DNA of 64,000 nt. It comes from Roseiarcus sp963709655 (GTDB lineage: Bacteria; Pseudomonadota; Alphaproteobacteria; Rhizobiales; Beijerinckiaceae). Of this stretch, positions 24,910 through 33,852 are shown in pieces. Positions within the stretch are counted from its first letter, which is position 1; the number at the start of each line of letters is the position of its first letter. The notes below the pieces were generated by a model, which saw only the letters and a program-made list of their open reading frames with translations, was not told the DNA's origin and made no database searches. The translations under genes and the position numbers were made by a program. The stretch lies in assembly GCA_963709655.1 (NCBI GenBank), contig CAVPXF010000025.1, forward strand, positions 124,001 through 188,000, in the 5' to 3' direction.

Positions 24910-26324
24910 GCTGCTGCGCAAAAAGCCCAGCTCTCGGACTGACCCTCGGCCTGACCGAGAGCGTCTGCCCCGTATGCCTCGCCACGATCCCCGCCGAGCG
25001 CATCGCCGAGGGCGACACCGTCTATCTGCGGAAGACCTGCCCCGAGCACGGGACGACGTCGACGCCGATCTGGCGCGGCCTCGAGTCCTATCGCCTCTGG
25101 GGCCAGGCGCCGCGCGCCTGGTCGCGTCCGCCGGTCGCCGTTACGCCGGTCGCGCGCGGCTGCCCACATGATTGCGGGCTCTGTCCCGACCACCGCCAGC
25201 AAAGCTGCTGCGTTCTTCTCGAGGTGACGTCGCGCTGCGATCTGGCCTGCCCGGTCTGCTACGCCTCAGCGAGCCGCCATGGCGCCGACGCGAGCCTCGA
25301 AGACATCGAGGGCTGGCTCGACGCGCTCGAGGAGTCCGGCGGCCGGGTCCACATCCAGCTCTCGGGCGGCGAGCCGACCGTTCGCGACGACCTGCCGGCG
25401 ATCGTGAAGCGGGTGCGCTCGCGTGGCTTCGACTTCGTGCAGCTGAACAGCAACGGCGTGCGCCTCGCGCAGGACTTCGCGTTCGTCGAAGCGTTGGCGA
25501 AGGCCGGACTCGACTGCGTGTTCCTGCAGTTCGACGGCGTCGACGACGCGGTCTACCGGCGCCTGCGCGGCGCCAAGCTGATGCGGCTGAAGACGCTCGC
25601 CATCGACAATTGCGCGAAAGCCGGGATCGGCGTGGTGCTGACCCCGACGCTCGCGCCCGGCGTCAACGTCGATGCGATCGGCGCCATCGTCGATTTCGCC
25701 GTCCAGCGCATCCCCGACGTCCGCGCCGTGCATTTTCAGCCGGTGAGCTATTTCGGCCGCTGTCTTGCGGCGCCGGACGACTCGGCGCGCATCACGCTGC
25801 CCGAGGTGATGGAGGCGCTGATCGCCCACAGCGGCGGGACGATCAGCCTTGCGGATTTTCGGCCCGGCTCCGCCGAGAACCCCTATTGCTCCTTCAGCGG
25901 ACGCTTCGTCATTGACGACGCCGGTCGTCTCGGCGCGGCGGCGGAAGCGCCGCCATCGTGCTGCGGCGCGCCCACCGAGTCCCAGGACAAACCCTGTTGC
26001 GGGTCGACCCGCCCGAGCCGCGAGGTCGCGCGCGAGCGGCGCTATGTCGCGGGGCAATGGACGCGTCCCGGCCGCGAAAGCCAGCCCATCGCCGGACTCG
26101 AGGCTTTCGACGCCTTTCTCGCCGGCCGCGAGCGGACGCTGGGCCTCTCGGGCATGGCGTTCCAGGACGCGTGGACGCTCGACGTCGAACGGCTGCGGCA
26201 GTGTCATATTCACGTGGTCGCGCCCGACCGCCGCGTCATCCCCTTCTGCGCCTACAATCTGACCGCTGAGGACGGCCGGCCGCTCTACCGCGCGAGCGCA
26301 AACGCCTGCGAGGCGGTCGGATGA
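24906..26324 (+). CDS. Radical SAM protein TrsS-like
   Basis: 472 residues. The radical SAM [4Fe-4S] motif is CDLACPVC, followed by QLSGGEPTVRDD (SAM-binding GGE). An N-terminal cysteine-rich part (SVCPVCLATIPAE, RGCPHDCGLCPDH) and a cysteine-rich insertion (PPSCCGAPTES, PCCGST) suggest extra clusters or a zinc site. In some relatives I recall a selenocysteine in this family (TrsS, 'radical SAM (seleno)protein'); here the CCGAP stretch is cysteine. It overlaps the neighbours at both ends by 4 bp. The reaction is unknown. Confidence 0.83.
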   Translation: MSCCAKSPALGLTLGLTESVCPVCLATIPAERIAEGDTVYLRKTCPEHGTTSTPIWRGLESYRLWGQAPRAWSRPPVAVTPVARGCPHDCGLCPDHRQQSCCVLLEVTSRCDLACPVCYASASRHGADASLEDIEGWLDALEESGGRVHIQLSGGEPTVRDDLPAIVKRVRSRGFDFVQLNSNGVRLAQDFAFVEALAKAGLDCVFLQFDGVDDAVYRRLRGAKLMRLKTLAIDNCAKAGIGVVLTPTLAPGVNVDAIGAIVDFAVQRIPDVRAVHFQPVSYFGRCLAAPDDSARITLPEVMEALIAHSGGTISLADFRPGSAENPYCSFSGRFVIDDAGRLGAAAEAPPSCCGAPTESQDKPCCGSTRPSREVARERRYVAGQWTRPGRESQPIAGLEAFDAFLAGRERTLGLSGMAFQDAWTLDVERLRQCHIHVVAPDRRVIPFCAYNLTAEDGRPLYRASANACEAVG

Positions 26325-27649
26325 ACACGCTCGACGGATGGATGGCTGAGCGGATGGGGCTCGCCGGGCCGCTCACCCGCAAGGCGCTGACTGCCTGGCG
26401 GACCGAACGTCTCTGCGAAGCCGTCGCCTACGCCCGAACCGCGAGCCCGTTCTATCGCGCGCGCCGCGACGGACCCGAGGTCGAGATCGCATCGCCGGAG
26501 GACCTCGCGCGCCTCCCCTTCACCACGCCGGCCGACCTCTCGCGCGCCGATCCGCCGTTTCTCGCCGTGTCGCAGGGCGACGTCGCCCGCGTGGTGACGC
26601 TGCCGAGCTCGGGCACCAGCGGGCCGCCGAAACGGCTGCATTTCTCACCGGAGGATCGCGAGGCGACGACCGACTTCTTCGCCCACGGCATGGGCCTGTT
26701 CACCCATCGCGGCGACCGGGTCGCCGTGACCTTCCCGGGCGGCGCCGCGGGCGGCATCGTCGATGGCCTCGCCCTCGCGCTCGCCCGGCTCGGCGCCGAC
26801 TGCCGGCGCGCGCCCTCGCCCTTCGATCCCGTCGCGCTGGCGGCCTGGCTTCGGGCCGAGCGGCCCGATGTCGTCGTCGGGCCGCCGGTCCCGCTGCTCG
26901 CCGCCGCGCGCGTGGCCGCGTGTGACGGCGGCGCCAGGCTCGGCGCGCGCGCGCTGTTGCTGAGCTCCGATCATGTCGCGCCGAGCCTGGCGCGGTCGAT
27001 CGGCGCGGCTTTCGGCGCCGAGATCTTCCAGCACTGGGGCATGACCGAGACCGGCTACGGCGGCGCCGTCGATTGCGCCGGCCATTGCGGCTGCCACCTG
27101 CGCGAGAACGAGCTTTGGGTCGAGGTCGTCGACGTCGACTCCGGCGCGGCCGTTCCTGCGGGCGCGGTCGGCGAGGTGGTCGTCACGACGCTCAGCCGCC
27201 GGGCGGTTCCGCTGATCCGCTATCGCACTGGCGATCTGGCGCGGCTTATCGAGGAACCCTGCCGTTGCGGATCGATCCTGGCGCGGCTCGACGGCTTCGC
27301 CGGCCGGGTGGACGACGCCGCGACCTTGCCGGGGGGCGCGGCCTTGAGCCTGCCGCGCCTCGACGAGGCCCTGTTCGCCGTTGAGGCGGTAACGGATTTC
27401 GTGGCCGCCTATGACGAAGGACCGCCGGCGACGCTTTCGCTCTCGGTCGCCGCGCCGCCGGCCCTGCGCGACCCCGCGGCGCTGAAGACCATCCGAGCGC
27501 AGCTGGCCGAGGATCCGGTCCTGGGCGCGTCGATGCGGGAAAGCCGCCTGCGCGTCGAACTGTCCTTCGCCGATGCGATCCTGTTCCCGCGCCAGGGCAA
27601 GCGCCGGCTGATGAAGCGGGAGGCGGCGCTGTGCGCACGGTGCTGCTGA
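26321..27649 (+). CDS. AMP-dependent CoA ligase-like protein (DVU_1553-like)
   Basis: 442-residue adenylate-forming enzyme resembling phenylacetate-CoA ligase. The P-loop is LPSSGTSGPPKRLHF; further motifs are HWGMTETGYGG and YRTGDLARL. A CGHCGCHL-like cysteine patch follows the TETGYGG motif. It overlaps the radical SAM gene by 4 bp and the phosphatase gene by 19 bp. It could activate an acid product of the aldehyde oxidoreductase, or an intermediate of the Trs pathway; the sequence does not decide. Confidence 0.82.
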   Translation: MNTLDGWMAERMGLAGPLTRKALTAWRTERLCEAVAYARTASPFYRARRDGPEVEIASPEDLARLPFTTPADLSRADPPFLAVSQGDVARVVTLPSSGTSGPPKRLHFSPEDREATTDFFAHGMGLFTHRGDRVAVTFPGGAAGGIVDGLALALARLGADCRRAPSPFDPVALAAWLRAERPDVVVGPPVPLLAAARVAACDGGARLGARALLLSSDHVAPSLARSIGAAFGAEIFQHWGMTETGYGGAVDCAGHCGCHLRENELWVEVVDVDSGAAVPAGAVGEVVVTTLSRRAVPLIRYRTGDLARLIEEPCRCGSILARLDGFAGRVDDAATLPGGAALSLPRLDEALFAVEAVTDFVAAYDEGPPATLSLSVAAPPALRDPAALKTIRAQLAEDPVLGASMRESRLRVELSFADAILFPRQGKRRLMKREAALCARCC

Positions 27650-28233
27650 TCCGCCACGGCGTGGTTGTCGGCGACGCCGATCGTCGCTTCATCGGCGCGA
27701 CCGACTGGCCGATGAGCGAGACGGGCGAGGCGCAGATCCGCAAGCTCGCCGAGCGGTTGCGCGCGCGCTTCGCGATCCGGGCGATCTACTGTAGCGATCT
27801 TGTCCGCTCGCGGCGGACGGCCGAACTGCTCGCGGCCGGAGCGGAGGCGCCGATCCATGTCCGCTCGGCCTTCCGCGAGGTCGACATGGGCGCGTGGGAG
27901 GGGGCCTTGCGCGGCCACATCGCCCGAACGGAACAGGACGGGTACGCTGAGCGCGGTCGCGACATCGCGGGCTACAGGCCGCCGGGCGGCGAGAGTTTCT
28001 CCGATCTTGCGGCGCGCGTGCTGCCCTGCTGGCGAACAATGATCGCCGACAGCGAACACGACGTCGTCGCCATCGCTGGCCATTGCAGCGTCAACCGCGT
28101 CATCCTGTGCGACACGCTCGGCATGCCGCTCGCCAACCTGTTCCGCATCGGCCAGCGGCCAGGTTGCGTGAACGTGATCGAGGGACGCGCGGGCGCGCCG
28201 CTCGTGCGGCTTCTCGACGCAGTCGAATTGTGA
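27631..28233 (+). CDS. Histidine phosphatase family protein
   Basis: 200 residues of the phosphoglycerate mutase/acid-phosphatase fold. It has the catalytic RHG near the N terminus (LLIRHGVVVGD), SDLVRSRRTAE, and the second catalytic histidine in IAGHCSVNR. It resembles CobC-type phosphatases. The start GTG/ATG lies inside the end of the ligase gene; the first codon at 27631 gives MRTVLLIRHG. Last gene of the tight Mop-associated operon before the regulator. Substrate unknown. Confidence 0.82.
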   Translation: MRTVLLIRHGVVVGDADRRFIGATDWPMSETGEAQIRKLAERLRARFAIRAIYCSDLVRSRRTAELLAAGAEAPIHVRSAFREVDMGAWEGALRGHIARTEQDGYAERGRDIAGYRPPGGESFSDLAARVLPCWRTMIADSEHDVVAIAGHCSVNRVILCDTLGMPLANLFRIGQRPGCVNVIEGRAGAPLVRLLDAVEL

Positions 28234-28352
28234 TGCAACCGACGCCATATCCGATCGAGTATCCTGCGGTCGGCCAAGTCCTCGCCTGTCCAGAGAGCGC
28301 CGCGCGGACGCGTGGCCTTGAGCGGAATTGGCGGGCCGCGGCGCTCGTTTCG

Positions 28353-28381
28353 TTGACCGTCGCATACACCGGGTCTACGGT
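28353..28381 (+). promoter_or_regulatory. Possible sigma70 promoter for the regulator gene
   Basis: TTGACC, a 17-bp spacer and TACGGT, about 70 bp before the preferred GTG start of the regulator. The -35 is good, the -10 weak. Confidence 0.35.
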
Positions 28382-28448
28382 GTCGAAAAGCCCCGGCCGG
28401 CCTCGAATGCGTGTCGATTCCGGCGGAGACAAGAACGGGGGGAACGCG

Positions 28449-30125
28449 GTGAAGTCGGACAAGGCAGCCGAGCCCAATAGGTCGTCGCGACAGCCCGTCA
28501 TCGTCGCCGGCCCATCAGGCGCGCGGCTTCCGGCCACGGAAACGGGCGCCGTGGGGCGAAGGTTTCTTGCCGAAGGCGTCGCGCCGTCGGCCCCCGTCCC
28601 GGCCCCAATTCTGCGCTCGTGGGGGCGCAGCACGGCCTACGGCCTGAGCAGGACCGCCAAGCCCGCCCTCGACGTCCTCTCCCGGCACAGGCTGCGCGAG
28701 GCGCAAGAGCGCAGCGAGACCCTGGTGCGCGCCGCGCGCGGCGAGATGGAGGCCCTTTATCGCGACGCCAGGGGCGCGTCCGGGATCGTCATCCTGACCG
28801 ATCCGCACGGCTTGATTCTGCATCGCCTCGGCGAGGGCAGGTTCGCCAGCGCGGCGGCGGATGTCACCCTTGTTCCCGGCGCGACGTGGGACGAAGCCAC
28901 CGCCGGCACCAACGCCATCGGGACTGCGCTCGCCGATCATCAGCCGAGCGCGGTGGTCGGCGGACAGCATTTCTTCGAGATCCACAGCATCCTGGGCTGC
29001 TCGGCGGCGCCGATCTTTGATCCTTTCGGCGCGATCGCCGGCGTGCTCGATTTGACGAGCTCATCGAACGAGCCGCAGCCGCTGATGCTGGCGCTGGTCA
29101 ATCGCGCGACCATGCAGATCGAGCGCGCCCTGTTCGAAAATCAGTTTCGCGGCTTCGAGCAGATGCGTTTCCACACCGATCCGTATGTCATCGGCAGCCC
29201 GCACGAGGGCATTCTCGCCTTCGACGGCGACCGCATCGTCGGCGCCAACCGGAACGGCGTCGCGCTTCTCGGCCTCGAGTGGCCGGCGCGCCATGCGCTT
29301 CGTTTCGACAAGATGTTCAGCCTCGAGCCCGGCGCGGTCAGCCACAATCCGGCGTCCGACGATTGCATCCTCGAGACACGGAACGGACAGCGCCTTTACG
29401 CGCGCATGCGCCTTTCGCCCAGGGTCGCCCGCGGCTGGTCGTCGGCGCAGGCGGCGGCCGACCCCACGGCAAGCGCGGGCGCGCTGACGCTGCCGCAGAT
29501 TCTGGAGCGGATTCTCGCCGGCCCGCAGGCGCCGCTCGTCAAGATCCGCCGCATCAGGGCCGGCCAGCTGATCTATGGCGCCGATGAAGAAAAGGCGGCC
29601 GAGGACGGGCTCGTGATCGTGCGCCGAGGCCGCCTGCGATGCTTCGCCTCGGTCGACGGCAAGGAACTGACGCTCTTCACGCTCGACCCCGGCGACGCGC
29701 TGCCCCTCCACGCGAGCTCGATGTTCGAGGTCAAGAAAGACGGTGAAGTCGTCGTCATGAGCGGCAAGGCCTATCAGGACATCGTGCAAAGCGATCCCGA
29801 TCTCGCGCGCTCCGCCATGCCGGCGATGAGCCGCATGCTGCAGCGAGCGATGCGGATGACCGAGGATATCGTATTCCGCTGCGTCCGCTATCGCCTCGTC
29901 CAGGCGTTGTGCGAGGCGGCGGAGCGCGACGGAAGGGCGGGCAATGACGGCGTCGTGCTCGACGCCCCGCCCAGCGCCGAGGAATTCGCCATGCAGATCG
30001 GCGCGACGCGGCAGTCGGTGTCGACGATTATCGCCGAACTGATCAGGGATCGCCTGATCCGGCGTCTCGACGCCGCTGCGATCGTGATCGCCGATCTCGA
30101 CCGGCTGAAGAAACAGCTCGCCTGA
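28449..30125 (+). CDS. AcoR-type GAF / CooA-type CRP-family fusion regulator
   Basis: 558-residue transcription regulator with an unusual architecture. The N-terminal half is like the sensor half of AcoR-type activators (ILRSWGRS; GATWDEATAGTNAIGTAL; CSAAPIFDPFGAIAGVLDL), followed by a PAS-like segment (about 29160-29440). There is no sigma54 AAA+ domain. Instead residues from about 29530 onward are a CRP-family module closest to CooA: a cNMP-binding-like barrel (RRGRLRCF, LTLFTLDPGDALPLH), a long helix (RAMRMTEDIVFRCVRYRL) and an HTH (IGATRQSVSTIIAEL). The CooA heme histidine (His77, as I recall) aligns with the His codon at 29709-29711; the CooA cysteine two residues before it is proline here. 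GTG 28449 follows a GGGGGGAA ribosome site; the frame is open further upstream, including an ATG at 28233. It probably controls the island through the TGTCG palindromes (inference). Confidence 0.85.
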   Translation: MKSDKAAEPNRSSRQPVIVAGPSGARLPATETGAVGRRFLAEGVAPSAPVPAPILRSWGRSTAYGLSRTAKPALDVLSRHRLREAQERSETLVRAARGEMEALYRDARGASGIVILTDPHGLILHRLGEGRFASAAADVTLVPGATWDEATAGTNAIGTALADHQPSAVVGGQHFFEIHSILGCSAAPIFDPFGAIAGVLDLTSSSNEPQPLMLALVNRATMQIERALFENQFRGFEQMRFHTDPYVIGSPHEGILAFDGDRIVGANRNGVALLGLEWPARHALRFDKMFSLEPGAVSHNPASDDCILETRNGQRLYARMRLSPRVARGWSSAQAAADPTASAGALTLPQILERILAGPQAPLVKIRRIRAGQLIYGADEEKAAEDGLVIVRRGRLRCFASVDGKELTLFTLDPGDALPLHASSMFEVKKDGEVVVMSGKAYQDIVQSDPDLARSAMPAMSRMLQRAMRMTEDIVFRCVRYRLVQALCEAAERDGRAGNDGVVLDAPPSAEEFAMQIGATRQSVSTIIAELIRDRLIRRLDAAAIVIADLDRLKKQLA

Positions 30126-30166
30126 GCCGAGCCGGTGGGACAAAAAGCGGAGAACGGAGAAACGCG

Positions 30167-30907
30167 ATGTGCGACACATGCGGGTGCGGGACGCACGACG
30201 CCGGCAAGGCCGGCCAGACGATCAGGGTTCACGAGAACCTCCTCGCCGCCAACGACCGCATCGCCGCTCACGTCCGCGATCACTTCGACGCCCACGGCGT
30301 GCTCGCGGTCAATCTGATGTCGTCGCCCGGCGCGGGGAAGACCAGCCTCCTCGAGGCGACGATCGCGGCGCTGCCGGCGGGCCTGCGCGTCGCGGTGATC
30401 GAAGGCGACCTCGAAACCGAGAACGACGCCGAGCGCATCCGCCGCCACGGCGTCAGGGCGGTCCAGATCACCACTGGGGTCGCCTGCCATCTCGACGCGG
30501 CGATGGTCCACGATGCGCTCGACGCCCTGCCGCTCGACGGCCTCGACATTCTGTTCATCGAGAATGTCGGCAATCTCGTGTGCCCGGCGGACTTCGACAT
30601 CGGCCAGCACCTCGACGTCGTCCTGCTGTCGGTCGCCGAGGGGGACGACAAGCCGGAGAAGTACCCGGTGATCTTCCGCAATGCGGATCTGGTGCTGATC
30701 ACCAAGGTCGACCTCCTCCCGTATCTCGACGACTTCGACCCGGAGCGGGCGCGGCGCGCGATCGTCCGGCTCAGGGGCGAAGGGCGAATCGAGCGGGTCT
30801 CGGCGCGCAACGGCGAGGGTATCGAGGCATGGACGCGATGGCTGGCCGACAAAGCCGATGCGGCGCGCGGGACGCGCCAGTCGCCGACGGCCGCGCCGTC
30901 GTATTGA
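30167..30907 (+). CDS. hypB: Hydrogenase nickel-incorporation GTPase HypB
   Basis: 246-residue GTPase that loads nickel into [NiFe]-hydrogenase with HypA. It starts MCDTCGCG (metal-binding N terminus), with Walker A SSPGAGKTSLL, the metal/GTPase region GVACHLDAAMV, ENVGNLVCPADFD and NKxD-type TKVDLL. There is no histidine-rich nickel-storage stretch. It lies 41 bp after the regulator. hypC, hypD, hypE and hypF are not in the window, so they must be elsewhere. Confidence 0.95.
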   Translation: MCDTCGCGTHDAGKAGQTIRVHENLLAANDRIAAHVRDHFDAHGVLAVNLMSSPGAGKTSLLEATIAALPAGLRVAVIEGDLETENDAERIRRHGVRAVQITTGVACHLDAAMVHDALDALPLDGLDILFIENVGNLVCPADFDIGQHLDVVLLSVAEGDDKPEKYPVIFRNADLVLITKVDLLPYLDDFDPERARRAIVRLRGEGRIERVSARNGEGIEAWTRWLADKADAARGTRQSPTAAPSY

Positions 30908-31031
30908 GGGTTGAGAACTCAGTCGGCGCACATGTCGTCCGCGCCGAGCTTCGCGAGGTCTTCGGTGACCTCGACATAGACCGCGCCGTTCCCCCCATCG
31001 CCGTAACCGCTCGTGGCCAAGGACCGGCGGG

Positions 31032-31077
31032 GCCTGGGACATGCCAAGCTTGCGCCCGACCGCGTGGAGCGGGATCA
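31032..31077 (-). pseudogene. Remnant of an XRE-type antitoxin gene
   Basis: On the minus strand the sequence encodes VIPLHAVGRKLGMSQA, nearly the same as VIPVHAVRRKLGMSQA in the intact antitoxin at 37812-38159, with the DNA almost identical over about 45 bp. No flanking domain remains in frame. Confidence 0.6.
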
Positions 31078-31486
31078 CGGTGACGCAACCGTCGTGACCA
31101 TTGTGCCGCATGGCAATATCCCTGCGCGCGCATCACCCCGTATCGCGAGATCGTCGGCCGCCCGGCAAAAAGGATTTGAGCGCCTGTCGCCGTAATCCGC
31201 CGTAACGCCTCAGTTCAGCGAGGCTTCCGCCTTTCTTTCTGATGCAACCCGGCGCGCCGATTTCTCACTATGACATAATTGTTAAAGATCCATGACGTTA
31301 GGGCCGAAGGAAACGCGCCGTTAGCCGCTGCCGTCACGCCCTAACTAAAACTATGAAATAATTGACGAAATGGTAATGAGCGAAGCCGCGGATGGTCTTT
31401 GTCCACAAGGAAACGAGCTCCTTGGTAATGACGTTTACACAATAAATAGCTGAAATACTCCTGACACCATCCCATTTTATGGTTCT

Positions 31487-31514
31487 AACTCGCCGAAAAG
31501 ATTATCGGCGAGTT
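31487..31514. promoter_or_regulatory. Perfect inverted repeat upstream of the phosphoesterase
   Basis: AACTCGCCGA (31487-31496), 8-nt loop, TCGGCGAGTT (31505-31514). Lies about 90 bp before the phosphoesterase start; may be an operator or leader hairpin. No T run follows, so it is not a terminator. Confidence 0.4.
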
Positions 31515-31600
31515 GGCGTACGGGCCGATCTACGCTTGTCGGGTGCGTTTACAGTGAAAAGATAACGGAGTTCATCAAGCAAAGACTACGGGAGCTTGCT

Positions 31601-33813
31601 ATGCAGATGTCAAAAGTCGCAAACCGTCTTCGCAATCGCGCGGTCGTCACAACGACCATCCTGGCTTTGGTGGCCGCCCAGACGACCATGGCGCAGGCTG
31701 CCACCGCCACTTCAGGCGGCCAACAGTACGGCCCGAACGGCCACGATTTGGTCACCCACTCGCCAATCAAGCACGTCATCATCATCATCGGCGAAAATCG
31801 CACCTTCGATAATGTCTTCGCCACCTATGCGCCAAAATCCGGCGAAACGGTGTGGAACCTTCTTTCGCAAGGGATCGTCAAACCGGACGGCACGCCCGGC
31901 ACGAACTATCTCAACGCCCGGCAATCCAGCGCCACGGACACTTCCACCTTCGAGTTGGCGCCGTCGAAGACGCCCTATGTGAAGCTGCCTGCCTTCCAGG
32001 CCGGCGGCGGCGCGGACAAAAACGGCACGCCCTTTGGCTGCGCGGCGCTCGGAATCGCCCTCGCGCCACCGGCGACCAATTGCAATACGCCCGCCAACGT
32101 GGCGGCCGTGACGCCGTACGAGAACGGCCTCTCATTGACCCCGGCGAATGCGGGCGGTCCCATATATTACCAATATCTGCTCACCGGCGGCACCGGGCAG
32201 ACCAGCGGCGGCCACACCGCCAGCACGCTCGTTCCCGACGCGCGCGTCTTGTACGACGGCCAAGACGCAAGCGCTTTGCCGCCTGGCCCCTTCCAGATCA
32301 CCCAGAACACGCATTCGCCGAACATGCCTTACGACGCCTATACCGTGAGCCCCGTGCATCGCCTGTTCCAGATGTGGCAGGATCTCGATTGCTCGGCGGC
32401 GGCCGCGACCGCGGCGAACCCATCGGGCTGCCGTACGGATCTTTGGCCTTGGGTCGAGACCACCGTCGCCAGCGGCTCCAACGGCGCAGCGCCGCCCACC
32501 GGCTGGATCGGCGAAGGCTCGACTTCGATGTTCTTTTTCAACGTGCAGGCGGGCGACGCGCCCTATCTGAAGTCGCTCGCCGACGCCTACACAATGAGTG
32601 ACAACTATCACCAGGCGGTCCTCGGCGGCACCGGCGCCAATCATATCATGATGGGCAGCGGCGATGCGATCTGGTTCAGCAACGGGGCGGGCGCTCCGGA
32701 AGTTCCGCCGAACAACCCCGTCGATCCCGCGATGCCAGGAACGCCCTTGCCTGGGCATTCCTCCGCTCTGTCGGAAATCGAAAACCCGAACCCGATGTCC
32801 GGCGCCAACAACTTCTACACCCAGGACGGCTATGGCGGCGGCCCGTTCGTCTATGGGGGCGCCACTCCGCCCAACGCCAACTACGGCGGCGGGTCCTACG
32901 TCGGATGCGCGGACACGAGCCAACCCGGCATCGGCGCGGTCGACAGCTATCTCGCTGCATTGACCCCAAGCATCAAGTCGAACTGCGAGGCCGGCCACTA
33001 CTATCTCGTCAACAACTACAATCCCGGTTATTTCGGCGACGGCAAGAACGCATATACAGATACAAACGCCAACAACACCCCGTTCACCGTTCCGCCGTCG
33101 AATGTGCGCAACATCGGCGTCGAGCTCTCGGACAGTAATATCTCCTGGGCCTACTTCGGCGACCAGTTCAATCAGTACCTGGCCGATCCCTACCAGTTGA
33201 ACTTCGCGCCATCCGGGAAATTCAAAGGATAACTACTGCAACATCTGCAACTGGGCGCAGTACAATACAACGATCATGACCAACCCGACGTCGCGCGCCG
33301 AGCATCTGCACGACACGACGGATCTCTATGCGAGCATCGCGGAGCGGTAGTTTGCCGGCCGTCTTCCTGGGTCAAGCCGAGCGGGCTCTGTCGACGGCCA
33401 TCCTGCGTCCTCGAAGCTCGATCTGTTCGAGGGCTTCGTGAAGAAGATCGTCGACGCCGTCACTGCGAACCCGGCCCTGGAGAAGGACACCGCCATCTTC
33501 ATCACCTTCGACGAAGGCGGCGGTTCCTACGATTCCGGCTACGTGCAGCACGATCGACTTCTTTGGCGACGGCACCCGCATCCCGTTGATCGTCGTCTCC
33601 AAATTCAGCCAGGGCGGGCGTGTCAGCCACACCTACACTGACCACGTCTCGACCTTGAAGTTCATCGAAGCCAACTGGGGCCTGGGCCCAATCACGACCC
33701 GTAGCCGGGACAATCTTCCGAACCCGGTCGCGACCACGGCCAATCCTTACGTGCCGACCAATCGGCCGGCGATCGGCGACCTGATGGACATGTTCAACTT
33801 CGGTCAGCCGTAA
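31601..33813 (+). pseudogene. Secreted phosphoesterase (phospholipase C / acid phosphatase family), disrupted
   Basis: The product is an exported phosphoesterase of the AcpA/phospholipase C type. It has a signal peptide (hydrophobic stretch VVTTTILALVAAQTTMAQAA), the N-terminal metal site IIIIGENRTFDNVF, the central NYHQAVLGGTGANH and, in other frames, the C-terminal ITFDEGGG and HVSTLKFIEANW. The first frame stops at 33232, where one G too many turns FKDNYCNICN into a stop. Further indels are needed near 33350-33400 and near 33548 to restore the rest, which ends at 33813. Five or so close indels argue for either a decaying gene or locally poor sequence. Confidence 0.8.
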
Positions 33814-33852
33814 GATTCGGAGTGGACGCTCGAACAACCGAGGGAGTTTCAA

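Larger units (their letters stand above)
30908..31600. other. Non-coding stretch between hypB and the phosphoesterase
   Basis: No intact gene. The left part holds a short remnant of an XRE antitoxin gene. The right part (31240-31560) is AT-richer than its surroundings and should carry the promoter of the phosphoesterase. It contains a near-perfect 15-bp direct repeat, ACTATGAcATAATTG at 31267-31281 and ACTATGAaATAATTG at 31350-31364 (83 bp apart), and a 10-bp hairpin AACTCGCCGA/TCGGCGAGTT at 31487-31514 without a T run. Confidence 0.55.

Noticed and set aside
7817..30907. A CooS-type nickel CO dehydrogenase hidden in the island
   Set aside because: All long frames on both strands were assigned; none shows the CooS cluster motifs. 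It could still be elsewhere in the genome.
31032..31077. Functional toxin-antitoxin locus after hypB
   Set aside because: Only about 45 bp of the antitoxin HTH remains; no toxin gene or intact frame accompanies it.
31267..31364. PhoB boxes upstream of the phosphoesterase
   Set aside because: The direct repeats do not match the CTGTCAT consensus and are 83 bp apart rather than 11 bp.
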